Positions 11,119 through 19,417 of a stretch of 64,000 bases of DNA are shown one piece after another. A program made the translations under genes and the position numbers. The stretch's first letter is position 1; the number at the start of each line of letters is the position of its first letter. The DNA is taken from positions 1 to 64,000 of the forward strand of contig NZ_NESJ01000013.1 in assembly GCF_003063645.1 (NCBI RefSeq), read 5' to 3'. Below the pieces are notes generated by a model. It did no database searches. It was given only the letters and a program-made list of their open reading frames with translations, and was not told the DNA's origin. The stretch comes from Limnohabitans sp. 2KL-51. Lineage in GTDB: Bacteria; Pseudomonadota; Gammaproteobacteria; Burkholderiales; Burkholderiaceae_C.

Positions 11119-11721
11119 TCAACGGGCCAGCGCACGTTCGACAAACTCAAGGCGATCCTGGCCCCAAAAAATCTCGCCATCAACCACATAGCTGGGGGCA
11201 CCAAACACCCCTGCATCAATGGCCGACTGGGTGTAGCGTTCATAACGCTCTTGCACCGCCTGGCTGCGCGACTGTGCCATCAAGCTTACCGGCAAATTCT
11301 GCTCTTGCAGCAATTGGACCAGCACCTTGTCGTCGGCCATGTTGCGCTCTTGCGCCCAGCAAGCCGCCAAAATCGCACCCGCAATTTGCATGGCCGCCAA
11401 TGGGCCATGGGCCAGATCGGTGGCAATGGTCAGACGGGCCGAGTCGTCGCCACCCACCGGAAAATACTTGGGTTTGAGGTTCAAGGGCACATTCAAGTGC
11501 TGGCTAAAGCGCTGCAACTCCATCAAGCGATAAGCCTGGCGCTGGGGCGCACGCTGGCCTAAGGGCAAGCCGCCCGAAATCGGAAACACCTTGCCCCCCA
11601 GATCGATGGGCATGACACGCAGCGTGGCCCCCGTGCGCTGCACGATGTCAGCCAAGCGCTGGTGGCCCAAATAGGCCCAGGGGCTTTGCGGTGCGAGGTA
11701 ATAGTCCACTGTGCGACCCAT
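11119..11721 (-). CDS. 2-hydroxychromene-2-carboxylate isomerase family protein
   Basis: A 200-residue DsbA-fold/GST-kappa type protein. It starts VDYYLAPQSPWAYLGHQRL, where Ser replaces the redox Cys as in NahD-like isomerases. The late cis-proline motif GVFGAPSYVVDGEIFWGQDRL is typical of the family. NahD isomerises 2-hydroxychromene-2-carboxylate in naphthalene degradation using glutathione, but no other naphthalene gene is nearby, so the real substrate is unknown. Probably co-transcribed with the downstream DLH-like gene. Confidence 0.87.
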   Translation of the reverse strand: MGRTVDYYLAPQSPWAYLGHQRLADIVQRTGATLRVMPIDLGGKVFPISGGLPLGQRAPQRQAYRLMELQRFSQHLNVPLNLKPKYFPVGGDDSARLTIATDLAHGPLAAMQIAGAILAACWAQERNMADDKVLVQLLQEQNLPVSLMAQSRSQAVQERYERYTQSAIDAGVFGAPSYVVDGEIFWGQDRLEFVERALAR

Positions 11722-11802
11722 GCTGTCTCCTTGTGTGTTGTGTAATCTTTGTATCGAACAAGGGTTTTAACCGTTCTCAACATTTTTTGCAGGAGATATG
11801 CC

Positions 11803-12549
11803 GTGAACAAAGTCTTGTTGGTGACCGGCGGTAGCCGAGGGATCGGCGCGGCAACCGCCCTTTTGGCGGCAAAAAATGGCTGGTCGGTGGCAGTGAACTA
11901 CACCGCCAACTCGCTGGCCGCCGACGAAGTGGTTCGGCAAATACGCGCATCGGGCGGGCAAGCCATGTCGGTGCAGGCCGACGTGGCCGAAGAAGCGCAG
12001 GTGCTGCGCATGTTCGAGCACATCGACGCCAAATTGGGCCGCCTGACCGGGCTGGTCAACAACGCCGGCGTGGTCGACGTCAAGGCCCGCGTAGACGAAA
12101 TGAGCGTGGCCCGTTGGAAACGGATGTTCGACATCAACGTGATCGGCAGCCTGATCTGCGCCCGCGAAGCTGTGCGCCGCATGAGCACCCTTCACGGCGG
12201 AGAAGGCGGCAGCATCGTCAATGTGTCCAGCGCCGCCTCTCGCTTGGGCGCGCCTGGCCAATACGTGGACTACGCCGCTGCCAAGGGCGCGATCGATGCC
12301 TTCACCCTTGGCCTGGCCAAAGAGGTGGCCGCTGAGGGCGTCCGGGTCAACGCGGTGCGCCCGGGTCTGATCGACACCGAGATCCACGCCTCTGGCGGCC
12401 TGCCCAACCGGGTAAAAGACCTGCAGCATCTGGTGCCCGCTGGGCGCGGTGGCAGCGCCGAAGAAGTGGCCGAGGGCATTGTCTGGCTGCTGTCGGACGC
12501 GGCCAGCTACACCACCATGAGCTTTCTGGACATTTCGGGAGGCCGTTGA
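11803..12549 (+). CDS. SDR family oxidoreductase
   Basis: A 248-residue short-chain dehydrogenase. It starts with GTG at 11803 behind an AGGAGA ribosome-binding site (11791-11796); an ATG just upstream is followed at once by a stop, which fixes the start. Motifs: NAD(P)-binding TGGSRGIG, NNAG, catalytic Ser in VSSAAS and YVDYAAAKG (YxxxK). Its stop overlaps the start of a MaoC-type hydratase (TGATG). The pair therefore could reduce and hydrate acyl-CoA intermediates in one pathway. Substrate unknown. Confidence 0.88.
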   Translation: MNKVLLVTGGSRGIGAATALLAAKNGWSVAVNYTANSLAADEVVRQIRASGGQAMSVQADVAEEAQVLRMFEHIDAKLGRLTGLVNNAGVVDVKARVDEMSVARWKRMFDINVIGSLICAREAVRRMSTLHGGEGGSIVNVSSAASRLGAPGQYVDYAAAKGAIDAFTLGLAKEVAAEGVRVNAVRPGLIDTEIHASGGLPNRVKDLQHLVPAGRGGSAEEVAEGIVWLLSDAASYTTMSFLDISGGR

Positions 12550-13010
12550 TGGCCGAAATCAAATACTTTTGGGAAGACATGGCGGTGGGCGAGGTGCGCG
12601 ACTTGGGCAGCCTCACGCCAACCCGAGAAGAAGTCATCGCTTTTGCCACCCAGTTCGACCCACAACCCTTTCACCTGGACGATGAAGCGGCCAAAGCCTC
12701 GGTCTTTGGGGCCTTGTCGGCCAGCGGCTGGCACACCTGCGCCATGGCCATGCGGCTGATGGTGACCAACTTCCTGCAAGAGACCTCCAGCCTGGGCTCA
12801 CCCGGCATTGAAGGCCTAAAATGGCTCAAACCGGTGTACCCGAACGACACCCTGCGTCTGCAAAGCACGGTGCTTGAGACCAAACCCATGAGCAAACGCC
12901 CCGATGTGGGCATGACGCGCAACCTGTGGGAAATGTTCAACCAGCATGGCGACAAGGTGCTGCACATGGAAGGTTGGAGCATGTTCAGAAGGCGCACACC
13001 GGCAGCCTGA
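12549..13010 (+). CDS. MaoC family dehydratase
   Basis: A 153-residue single hot-dog domain protein. The hydratase-2 style motif appears as FATQFDPQPFHLDDEAAK (Asp and His of the R-hydratase active site), followed by GALSASGWHTCAMAMRL. Such enzymes hydrate 2-enoyl-CoA to (R)-3-hydroxyacyl-CoA. It is coupled to the preceding SDR by a TGATG overlap. Related proteins are often annotated as MaoC-like acyl dehydratase; chain-length preference cannot be read from the sequence. Confidence 0.88.
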   Translation: MAEIKYFWEDMAVGEVRDLGSLTPTREEVIAFATQFDPQPFHLDDEAAKASVFGALSASGWHTCAMAMRLMVTNFLQETSSLGSPGIEGLKWLKPVYPNDTLRLQSTVLETKPMSKRPDVGMTRNLWEMFNQHGDKVLHMEGWSMFRRRTPAA

Positions 13011-13029
13011 GGCAGCGCACAATCGGGCG

Positions 13030-13665
13030 ATGGACTTCAAACCACTCATCACCCTGCTGGCCATCGTCAACCCTCTGGCGATCGTTCCGTTTTTCATCCA
13101 CTACACCCAAGGGTTTAGCGCTGCCCAGCGAAAAAAAACCATTTGGGTGTCGTCTTTTTCTGCTTTCGTGGTGATCACAGCCAGCGCCTTGCTGGGCCTG
13201 CAAATTCTGGAATTTTTCGGCATCTCGCTGGCCAGCTTTCAGGTGGGCGGGGGCATGCTGCTGCTCACATCGGCTTTGTCGATGCTGAATGCTCAGCCCG
13301 CAGAAGCCCGCGCCAATGCCGAAGAAGTGCACGACGCAGAAGCCAAAGCGGCTGTGGGTGCCAGCATCGCCGTGGTGCCACTGACCATTCCGCTGCTCAC
13401 AGGTCCTGCCACTATGTCCACAGTGGTGATCTATGCGGAAAAAGCCAAGAACTTCGCACAACTCGGCACCCTGGTCGGCTACGGCGTGGTCATTGCGTTG
13501 GCCACTGCCTTGTGCTTTTCACTGGCCACCCCGATTGCCCGCATCTTAGGCAAAACCGGCATCAACGTGATGACCCGGCTGATGGGTTTGATTCTGGCCG
13601 CGCTGGCTGTGGAAGTGATGGCAGATGGGCTGCACAAGCTATTTCCAGTGCTGGCCGGTCGCTGA
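13030..13665 (+). CDS. MarC family integral membrane protein
   Basis: A 211-residue protein of the MarC/UPF0056 family with about six membrane helices. It has the start MDFKPLITLLAIVNPLAIVPFF and the central LTIPLLTGPATMSTVVIYAEKA motif conserved in the family. Once thought to be antibiotic resistance proteins, MarC members have no firmly established function. It follows the MaoC gene by 19 bp and may be cotranscribed. The start at 13030 is chosen because it begins the first conserved helix. Confidence 0.88.
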   Translation: MDFKPLITLLAIVNPLAIVPFFIHYTQGFSAAQRKKTIWVSSFSAFVVITASALLGLQILEFFGISLASFQVGGGMLLLTSALSMLNAQPAEARANAEEVHDAEAKAAVGASIAVVPLTIPLLTGPATMSTVVIYAEKAKNFAQLGTLVGYGVVIALATALCFSLATPIARILGKTGINVMTRLMGLILAALAVEVMADGLHKLFPVLAGR

Positions 13666-13686
13666 ACTGCGCCTTGACTGTGAGGG

Positions 13687-14622
13687 TCAGACGCCGAAAC
13701 CGCTCTCCAAACTTGACCTCAAATGCGCTACCAGCGCCGTCACCGCCCGGGGAACATGCGGTGCATACGGGCGGATGGCGTAAATGGTTTCGGCAAATGC
13801 CCCCACGGGTTTCCAGCCAGGCAGCACCCGTACCAAGTGCCCCTTGCGCAGTTCGGCCTGGGCACTGAAATCGGGCAACAGAGCAATGCCTGCGCCCGAG
13901 AGTGCGGCTTCGCGCAGGGCCTCGCTGTTGTTAGCAGCGAAATTGCCCGACACGGGCACCGTGACCCGTTCGACCGCTTTTGCATCGAGGACCTCAAAGG
14001 TCCAGACCGGGGTGTCTTGCGAGCGGGGGTAGTGCAAGCAGTTGTGGGTTTGCAGGTCGCCTGGAACTTGCGGTACGCCATGTTTGTTTAAATAAGTTGG
14101 AGTAGCCACCAGCACCGATTCGGTCGCGCACAGCGCCCAAGCCACATGGGTGTCGGGCGGGCGGGCGGTGTGGCGAATGGCCAGGTCGTAGCCTTCGGTG
14201 GCCAAAGCGCTCAGGCGGTCTGACAGGTCCAGCTCGATGCGCACGTCCGGAAAGTCTTGCAAGAAAGCTGCAAACAGCGGCACCAGCTGCTGCCTTGCAA
14301 ACGCCACTGGGGCCGTCACCCGCAACAAGCCACCGGGCTGCTCGGCCAAGTCGCGAACCTGGGCAAAGCTCTGCTCGATCTGTTCAAAGGATGCTCGGGT
14401 TTCATCCACCAGCCTTTGGCCCGCCTCGGTCAGGCGCAGGCTGCGGGTGGTGCGCTGCACCAACGTGACTTTGGCAGCTCGCTCCAGCTCGGCAATGCGC
14501 TGGCTCATCGCGGCCTTGCTCACGCCCAGCCGGGCAGCGGCGGCCGTGTAACTGCCCTGCTGGGCCAACACGCTGAGCCAGTGCAGATGGGTCCAGAGGG
14601 TGTTGATTTTTTGGTCTTCCAT
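13687..14622 (-). CDS. LysR-type transcriptional regulator
   Basis: A 311-residue LTTR. The N-terminal winged helix-turn-helix reads LSVLAQQGSYTAAAARLGVSKAAMSQRIAELE. A periplasmic-binding-like effector domain follows, beginning near residue 95. It is divergent from mmsA, 254 bp away. A 22-bp dyad (14629-14650) just upstream of the chosen ATG is a likely binding site. In-frame GTG and TTG codons further upstream lie inside that dyad, so the ATG at 14622 is preferred. It probably regulates itself and perhaps mmsA; this is inference from orientation. Confidence 0.88.
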   Translation of the reverse strand: MEDQKINTLWTHLHWLSVLAQQGSYTAAAARLGVSKAAMSQRIAELERAAKVTLVQRTTRSLRLTEAGQRLVDETRASFEQIEQSFAQVRDLAEQPGGLLRVTAPVAFARQQLVPLFAAFLQDFPDVRIELDLSDRLSALATEGYDLAIRHTARPPDTHVAWALCATESVLVATPTYLNKHGVPQVPGDLQTHNCLHYPRSQDTPVWTFEVLDAKAVERVTVPVSGNFAANNSEALREAALSGAGIALLPDFSAQAELRKGHLVRVLPGWKPVGAFAETIYAIRPYAPHVPRAVTALVAHLRSSLESGFGV

Positions 14623-14628
14623 ACATTC

Positions 14629-14650
14629 ATTGTTCACTATTTTGAACAAT
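14629..14650. promoter_or_regulatory. Dyad operator candidate for the LysR regulator
   Basis: ATTGTTCA (14629-14636) and TGAACAAT (14643-14650) form a perfect 8-bp inverted repeat with a 6-bp spacer. The T-N11-A core expected for LysR-type sites is contained in it. It lies directly upstream of the LysR gene start. Confidence 0.6.
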
Positions 14651-14752
14651 CAATTCAGGTTTACGGTCTTGTGGCGGGTTAAGGGGGTGCCTACACTGGG
14701 CTTTGTTTCGGCGCTTTTTATTGGCAAGAGCTGCATACAAGGCGCTGAATTC

Positions 14753-14830
14753 TTGTAGGAGCCCACCCCTGTGGGCGATCAAAGGGTCACCACATGATCG
14801 GAGAATCGCCCACGGGGTGGGCTCCTGCAA
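14753..14830. repeat. REPIN-like inverted pair of a palindromic repeat, copy 1
   Basis: Two arms of about 26 nt (14753-14779 and 14805-14830) are near-identical inverted copies separated by 25 bp. Each arm contains AGGAGCCCACCCC followed by GTGGGCGAT, and itself can form a small hairpin (GCCCAC/GTGGGC). A second copy of the same structure lies at 47864-47941 with the same spacer length but a different spacer sequence. This matches the REP doublet (REPIN) layout mobilised by RAYT transposases in other bacteria. It sits in the lysR-mmsA intergenic region. Confidence 0.85.
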
Positions 14831-14875
14831 CAGACAAACCGACGATCAATCGGCGCAAGCCAAACGGAGACAACC

Positions 14876-16387
14876 ATGAGCATCACGAACATCGGTCATT
14901 ACATTGGCGGCCAAGCCGCCGCAGGCACGTCAAGCCGCAGCCAGCCGGTCACCAACCCCGCCACCGGTGCCGTGACCGGCAGTGTGGCCCTGGCCAACAG
15001 CGCTGAGGTCGCCAAGGCTGTGGCTGCTGCCCAAGCGGCGTTTCCCGCTTGGGCCGACACGCCACCCCTGCGCCGCGCCCGCGTGATGTTCAAGTTCCTC
15101 GAACTGCTGAACACCCACAAAGACGAGCTGGCCCACATGATCACCGCCGAGCACGGCAAGGTGTTCACCGACGCGCAAGGCGAAGTGAGCCGAGGCATCG
15201 ACATCGTGGAATTTGCCACCGGCATCCCGCAGCTGCTCAAGGGCGACTTCACTGACCAAGTCTCCACAGGCATTGATAACTGGACGCTGCGCCAGCCGCT
15301 GGGCGTGGTGGCGGGCATCACACCCTTCAACTTCCCCGTCATGGTGCCCATGTGGATGTTCCCGGTCGCCATTGCGGCTGGCAACACCTTCATCCTCAAA
15401 CCCAGCCCAACCGATCCCAGCGCGTCGCTGTTCATGGCCGCGCTGCTCAAAAAAGCCGGTCTCCCTGACGGCGTGTTCAACGTGGTGCAAGGCGACAAGG
15501 AAGCCGTGGACGCGTTGCTCGAACACCCCGATGTGAAAGCCATCAGCTTTGTGGGCTCCACCCCGATCGCCAACTACATCTACGAAACCGGTGCCCACCA
15601 CGGCAAACGAGTGCAGGCCTTGGGCGGTGCGAAAAACCATTTGGTCGTCATGCCCGACGCCGACATCGACCAGACCGTGGACGCGCTGATTGGTGCAGGC
15701 TACGGCTCGGCGGGCGAGCGCTGCATGGCGATCTCGGTCGCGGTACTGGTGGGCGATGTGGCCGACAAGATCTTGCCCAAGCTGATCGAGCGCACCAAGG
15801 CGCTGCAAGTGCTCAACGGTGAAAACCTGGCTGCCGAGATGGGCCCCATCGTGACAGACGCCGCACGTCAACGCATCAAGGGCTACATCGATGCAGGCGT
15901 CGCCGAAGGCGCCAAGCTGCTGATCGACGGTCGCGAGTTTGACGGCGCGAAGGCCGGTGCCGGTTGCGAGCAAGGATTCTGGCTCGGCGGCACGCTGTTC
16001 GACAACGTGACCACCGACATGAAGATCTACAAAGAAGAAATCTTTGGCCCGGTCTTGAGCTGCGTGCGCGTGCCCGACTTTGGAACGGCGGTGCAGATCA
16101 TCAACGACCACGAGTTCGGCAACGGCGTGAGCTGCTTCACCCGCGACGGCAACGTGGCTCGAGAATTCGCGCGCCGCATTCAGGTGGGCATGGTCGGCAT
16201 CAACGTGCCGATCCCGGTGCCCATGGCCTGGCACGGCTTTGGCGGCTGGAAGCGCTCGCTGTTTGGCGACATGCACTCTTATGGCGAAGAAGGTGTGCGC
16301 TTTTACACCAAGCAAAAGTCCATCATGCAGCGCTGGCCCGAGAGCATTGGCAAGGGTGCCGAGTTTGTGATGCCGACGGCCAAATAA
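14876..16387 (+). CDS. mmsA: Methylmalonate-semialdehyde dehydrogenase (CoA-acylating)
   Basis: MmsA oxidises methylmalonate semialdehyde (and malonate semialdehyde) to propionyl-CoA or acetyl-CoA with NAD+, in valine and inositol breakdown. The 503-residue protein has the ALDH fold with [17 protein letters not shown]-binding [13 protein letters not shown] and the catalytic Cys283 in [10 protein letters not shown], the MmsA-specific form. It ends with the usual KSIMQRWP segment. The partner mmsB is not next to it, although a 3-hydroxyisobutyrate-dehydrogenase-like gene exists at 57.9 kb. It is divergent from a LysR gene. Confidence 0.95.
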   Translation: MSITNIGHYIGGQAAAGTSSRSQPVTNPATGAVTGSVALANSAEVAKAVAAAQAAFPAWADTPPLRRARVMFKFLELLNTHKDELAHMITAEHGKVFTDAQGEVSRGIDIVEFATGIPQLLKGDFTDQVSTGIDNWTLRQPLGVVAGITPFNFPVMVPMWMFPVAIAAGNTFILKPSPTDPSASLFMAALLKKAGLPDGVFNVVQGDKEAVDALLEHPDVKAISFVGSTPIANYIYETGAHHGKRVQALGGAKNHLVVMPDADIDQTVDALIGAGYGSAGERCMAISVAVLVGDVADKILPKLIERTKALQVLNGENLAAEMGPIVTDAARQRIKGYIDAGVAEGAKLLIDGREFDGAKAGAGCEQGFWLGGTLFDNVTTDMKIYKEEIFGPVLSCVRVPDFGTAVQIINDHEFGNGVSCFTRDGNVAREFARRIQVGMVGINVPIPVPMAWHGFGGWKRSLFGDMHSYGEEGVRFYTKQKSIMQRWPESIGKGAEFVMPTAK

Positions 16388-16390
16388 GCA

Positions 16391-16445
16391 CGCATGAAAA
16401 TTGGCCACCCCGGGCCTTTGACCCCGGGGCCTGCTTCATGCGTTT
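16391..16445 (+). terminator. Stem-loop after mmsA
   Basis: Outer arms CGCATGAA (16391-16398) and TTCATGCG (16435-16442) enclose an inner CCCCGGG/CCCGGGG stem. The structure starts 4 bp after the mmsA stop and is followed only by a short TTT, so termination efficiency is uncertain. Confidence 0.55.
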
Positions 16446-16602
16446 AGGCATGGCTTTGAAACCATTAGCCAAATTGAAAAATAGTTTTAAAGGCCGCTAT
16501 TATTTACAAATATGTACAAATAAAATTTATCAAAATTAATTTTGAGTTCTTTCAATTGGTAAAATTTTTGACGGTTCTTAACCCTCTTAACTTTCAAAAC
16601 CC

Positions 16603-17091
16603 ATGAAAAAACTCATTCTTGCATCTTCTTTGGCACTTTTGGCCATTTCCGCTCAAGCTCAAACTGCTGGCTACTACGGTGGTGTTGAGATGTTCAACAA
16701 CCGCTTCACTGACCACACTTCAACCACTGGCGGTGGTATTTTTGCTGGCTACCGTCTGGGCAATGGCTTGGCTTTTGAAGTCAACGGCAACCGCATTGGC
16801 ACTTTAAATATCGGCACAGACAAACTCAGCGTCAGCCAAATGAGCGTTTCGGCTCTGTATTCCCTTCCCGTGTCCAACACAGTCAGCGTGTTCGGCCGTT
16901 TGGGCTACGGCAACATGCGCGTTTCACAAGCCAACAGTTTCTCCAACCGCGGTTTCAAACTGGACGACGGCATGATTTACGGTGGCGGTATCAGCTACCA
17001 AGTCAACAAGCAAGTGGCCATTCGTGGCGAGTTCCGCAAGCCTGAATCAGATATCCGCGGTTTTGGCGTGGGTGTGAGCTACAACTTCTGA
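16603..17091 (+). CDS. Outer-membrane beta-barrel protein
   Basis: A 162-residue secreted protein. Residues 1-19 form a clear signal peptide (MKKLILASSLALLAISAQAQ). The rest alternates polar and aromatic residues as in eight-stranded barrels of the OmpA/opacity type, and the chain ends in a C-terminal Phe (VGVSYNF), the outer-membrane insertion signal. The GGGIFAGYRLGNGLAFEVNGNRI segment is typical of OmpA-like porin-fold proteins. Function is unknown; it is monocistronic, behind an AT-rich 215-bp upstream region and in front of a strong terminator. Confidence 0.82.
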   Translation: MKKLILASSLALLAISAQAQTAGYYGGVEMFNNRFTDHTSTTGGGIFAGYRLGNGLAFEVNGNRIGTLNIGTDKLSVSQMSVSALYSLPVSNTVSVFGRLGYGNMRVSQANSFSNRGFKLDDGMIYGGGISYQVNKQVAIRGEFRKPESDIRGFGVGVSYNF

Positions 17092-17117
17092 TTCCGAACG
17101 GTTTTAAACACCGTTTC

Positions 17118-17147
17118 AAAAGCCACCGACAGGTGGCTTTTGTTTTT
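17118..17147 (+). terminator. Rho-independent terminator of the barrel protein gene
   Basis: AAAAGCCACC (17118-17127), 4-nt loop, GGTGGCTTTT (17132-17141), then GTTTTT. A perfect 10-bp stem with U-tract, 27 bp after the stop codon. Confidence 0.92.
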
Positions 17148-17328
17148 GGGGTCATGGATCAGGGCCACTTGCCCAAACCACAGGCATTGGCGCACAAGCA
17201 TGACCCGGGACCTGATCACGGAAAAAATAGGTTCGCTGAATCTTGGAGGACGCAACGCACTGGCCCATCCAACGCCTCGGGCAACCCCAAAGTACGCACA
17301 TTTGTCAGAAAGGGGTCGGTTTGGGTCA

Positions 17329-17355
17329 GGGATTTCCCCTGAATGGGGAAATCCC
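17329..17355. repeat. Perfect 11-bp palindrome
   Basis: GGGATTTCCCC (17329-17339) and GGGGAAATCCC (17345-17355) are perfect inverted copies with a 5-bp spacer. It lies alone in a gene-free region, about 140 bp upstream of an orphan terminator. It could be an operator for a dimeric regulator. It lacks a T-run, so it is not a terminator. Confidence 0.7.
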
Positions 17356-17384
17356 TTAGCAAAACGGAGGGCTTGCGGGCTTAC

Positions 17385-17519
17385 ATTTCATCCACTCGAT
17401 GCAAAGCAGTACTTGCATCCCGAGGGCCGAGGAGACACTGAAGCCTAAGAACTCCAACATTGAACAGCATCCAACGAGGTGTGTTTTTTCAAAGCGTCGC
17501 GCAAGCGGCGCTTTTTTTT
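17385..17519 (+). ncRNA. Candidate small RNA ending in an orphan terminator
   Basis: Between the barrel gene terminator and the TauE-like gene there are about 430 bp without a convincing ORF, yet they end in a clear intrinsic terminator at 17492-17519. A transcript starting after the palindrome would contain a hairpin GATGCAA/TTGCATC (17398-17404 with 17413-17419), an unstructured middle and a T-rich stretch before the terminator, as in Hfq-dependent sRNAs. The 5' end is a guess: TACATT near 17381 could be a -10 box, but no good -35 was found. A short leader peptide cannot be excluded. Confidence 0.4.
17492..17519 (+). terminator. Orphan Rho-independent terminator
   Basis: AAGCGTCGC (17492-17500), GCAA tetraloop, GCGGCGCTT (17505-17513) with one G-U pair, then a run of T to 17519. 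No gene ends upstream within 340 bp after the previous terminator. It lies 60 bp before the next gene. Confidence 0.85.
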
Positions 17520-17579
17520 GTCCCTCTGGCCTCCAGCCGGTGACATCCACAACACGGGCACACTGCCACAATCGCGCCC

Positions 17580-18338
17580 ATGGAATTACTGATTGTTTCG
17601 CTGGCCTCCTTGCTGGCAGGGATGATGGACGCGATCGTGGGCGGTGGTGGCCTGATCCTGATCCCCGCCTTGTTTGCCACCTTTCCGGGGGCAGCTCCGG
17701 CCACTTTGTTTGGCACCAACAAAAGCGCCGCGATCTGGGGCACGGCTTTTGCCACCTTGCAGTACAGCCGCAAGGTGGTCATGCCCTGGCGCGCCTTGCT
17801 GCCCGCTGCCGGCGCGGGTCTGTTGGGCTCCTTGATCGGGGCATGGGTGGTCACACAGGTCGACCCCGCACTGTTTCGCAAAGCCTTGCCCGTCATGATG
17901 GCCGCTCTGCTGATGTACACCCTGGCCAAAAAAGACATGGGACGCACCCACGCGCCCCGCTATGCAGGTGCAAAGCAGGCCTGGGTTGGGGCCGCTATCG
18001 GCTTGACGATCGGCTTCTACGACGGGTTTTTCGGACCCGGCACGGGCAGTTTTTTGGTGTTTGCCTATGTCCGCTTGATGGGCTATGACTTCTTGAACGC
18101 TACGGCCTCGGCCAAACTGATCAATGTGGCCACCAATTTTTCAGCGCTGGTGCTATTTGCCATTCAAGGGCATGTGTGGTGGCACTTGGCTTTGGCCATG
18201 GCGGTGTCCAACATCATTGGCAGCCTGATCGGCACCCGGCTGGCGATGAAACACGGCTCGGGTTTTGTGCGCCAGGTGTTCATTGTGGTGGTGCTGGCCC
18301 TGATCTGCAAAACCGCTTACGACACCTGGTTACGCTAG
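17580..18338 (+). CDS. TSUP family sulfite/sulfur exporter-like protein
   Basis: A 252-residue inner-membrane protein of the TauE/SafE (TSUP, YfcA-like) family with about eight membrane helices. Two family repeats are visible: GMMDAIVGGGGLILIPAL near the N-terminus and GFYDGFFGPGTGSFLVFAYVRLMG in the second half. TSUP members move sulfite, sulfoacetate, thiosulfate or organic anions across the membrane; the substrate here is unknown. It is convergent with the EamA gene, leaving only 4 bp between them. Confidence 0.9.
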   Translation: MELLIVSLASLLAGMMDAIVGGGGLILIPALFATFPGAAPATLFGTNKSAAIWGTAFATLQYSRKVVMPWRALLPAAGAGLLGSLIGAWVVTQVDPALFRKALPVMMAALLMYTLAKKDMGRTHAPRYAGAKQAWVGAAIGLTIGFYDGFFGPGTGSFLVFAYVRLMGYDFLNATASAKLINVATNFSALVLFAIQGHVWWHLALAMAVSNIIGSLIGTRLAMKHGSGFVRQVFIVVVLALICKTAYDTWLR

Positions 18339-18342
18339 GCTT

Positions 18343-19266
18343 TCACCGCAAACGCCACTTGATCTGCCCCGCGTACTGCGCCAGCGCCACGCCCAATAAG
18401 GTCACACCGGCCCCGGCGATCTTGATCCAGCTGTAATGCTCGCCCGACAAAGCCCAAGCAAACAAGCCCGCCATGGGGGGCATCAAATACATCAAAGGGG
18501 CCGTGCGGGCCACGCCGCGCACCGTGTTGATCCAGCCCCAAGCCAACCAGCCAATGAAGGCTGAGACCAATATGGACCAAAATAAACCCACCCAAGCCCA
18601 AAAGTCGAGCACCGACCAATTGGCGGCCATGCCGGCGGGCACCGACAAAAGCATCACGGGCAAACCGCCCAGTAAGGTGGCATAACCCATGGTCAAGACC
18701 GGCCCATGTTTTTCCATCACGGGTTTGACGGCCACGGTGTAATAAGAAAAGAAAGCGGCGGCGACCAACAAAACCAAATCGCCCCCGCCTGCCCGCCAAT
18801 TGCCGCCCAGCAACTTGTCGGACAGGAACATCAACACCCCGCCAAAAGCCAGGGCCACACCGGACATTTGCGCTGCGGTCAGGCGCTCAAGCCCCTGGTA
18901 CCGCAGGATCAACAAAGTCAAAATCGGTCCACACGCCAAGATCACCGAACTGGAAAACGCCGTGGACCAGTGGATGCCGTAAGTGACCAAGCCCACATGC
19001 ACAGAGTGGCCAAGGAAGCCCAGCCAGGCCATCTGCATCCAGTCCTTGCGGGGCAAAGGGGGCAGCCAATGGCCAAAACGCCAACGCATCAGCAACAGCG
19101 CACACGTGGGCATGATGAGGTAACGCGCCCACAAAAATCCACCCGGTGTGATCAGGTCAAACAGGTACTTTTGCAGGGTAAAGTTGCCTCCCCAGATGAC
19201 CACCAGCACAAGCGCCACAAGCAGGGCACGTCGGTCGTGACGGTGTAAGTGAGTCGGGTCGGGCAT
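18343..19266 (-). CDS. EamA/DMT family transporter
   Basis: A 307-residue drug/metabolite transporter with ten predicted membrane helices in two EamA repeats (ALLVALVLVVIWGGNFTLQKY at the N-terminus; a second repeat from about residue 165). Members export amino acids, metabolites or drugs. No substrate clue is given by neighbours: it is convergent with the TSUP gene and lies upstream of the TRAP operon end. Confidence 0.88.
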   Translation of the reverse strand: MPDPTHLHRHDRRALLVALVLVVIWGGNFTLQKYLFDLITPGGFLWARYLIMPTCALLLMRWRFGHWLPPLPRKDWMQMAWLGFLGHSVHVGLVTYGIHWSTAFSSSVILACGPILTLLILRYQGLERLTAAQMSGVALAFGGVLMFLSDKLLGGNWRAGGGDLVLLVAAAFFSYYTVAVKPVMEKHGPVLTMGYATLLGGLPVMLLSVPAGMAANWSVLDFWAWVGLFWSILVSAFIGWLAWGWINTVRGVARTAPLMYLMPPMAGLFAWALSGEHYSWIKIAGAGVTLLGVALAQYAGQIKWRLR

Positions 19267-19381
19267 GCAAGGATTGTGGTGCCAGCTGGCAGCATCCCGT
19301 GTCTCGCTCGCATCAAGAAGGCCACAGGGTCACCGCGCAGCGCCTTTGGGCTGGGTCATGGCCTGAACCCAGACAGAAAAC

Positions 19382-19410
19382 GCCTGGCCAACAAGTTGTG
19401 CTGGCCAGGC
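19382..19410 (-). terminator. Terminator of the first TRAP operon
   Basis: Perfect 9-bp stem GCCTGGCCA (19382-19390) / TGGCCAGGC (19402-19410) with an 11-nt loop, followed on the minus strand by GTTTTCTG. It lies 8 bp after the dctP stop. Confidence 0.7.
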
Positions 19411-19417
19411 ACTGACA

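Noticed and set aside
11798..11806. ATG just before the SDR gene at 11803 as its start
   Set aside because: It reads ATG-CCG-TGA and stops at once; the in-frame GTG at 11803 with AGGAGA at the right distance is the start.
14930..16408. 492-codon frame antisense to mmsA
   Set aside because: No recognisable domain and exactly opposite to a strongly conserved dehydrogenase.
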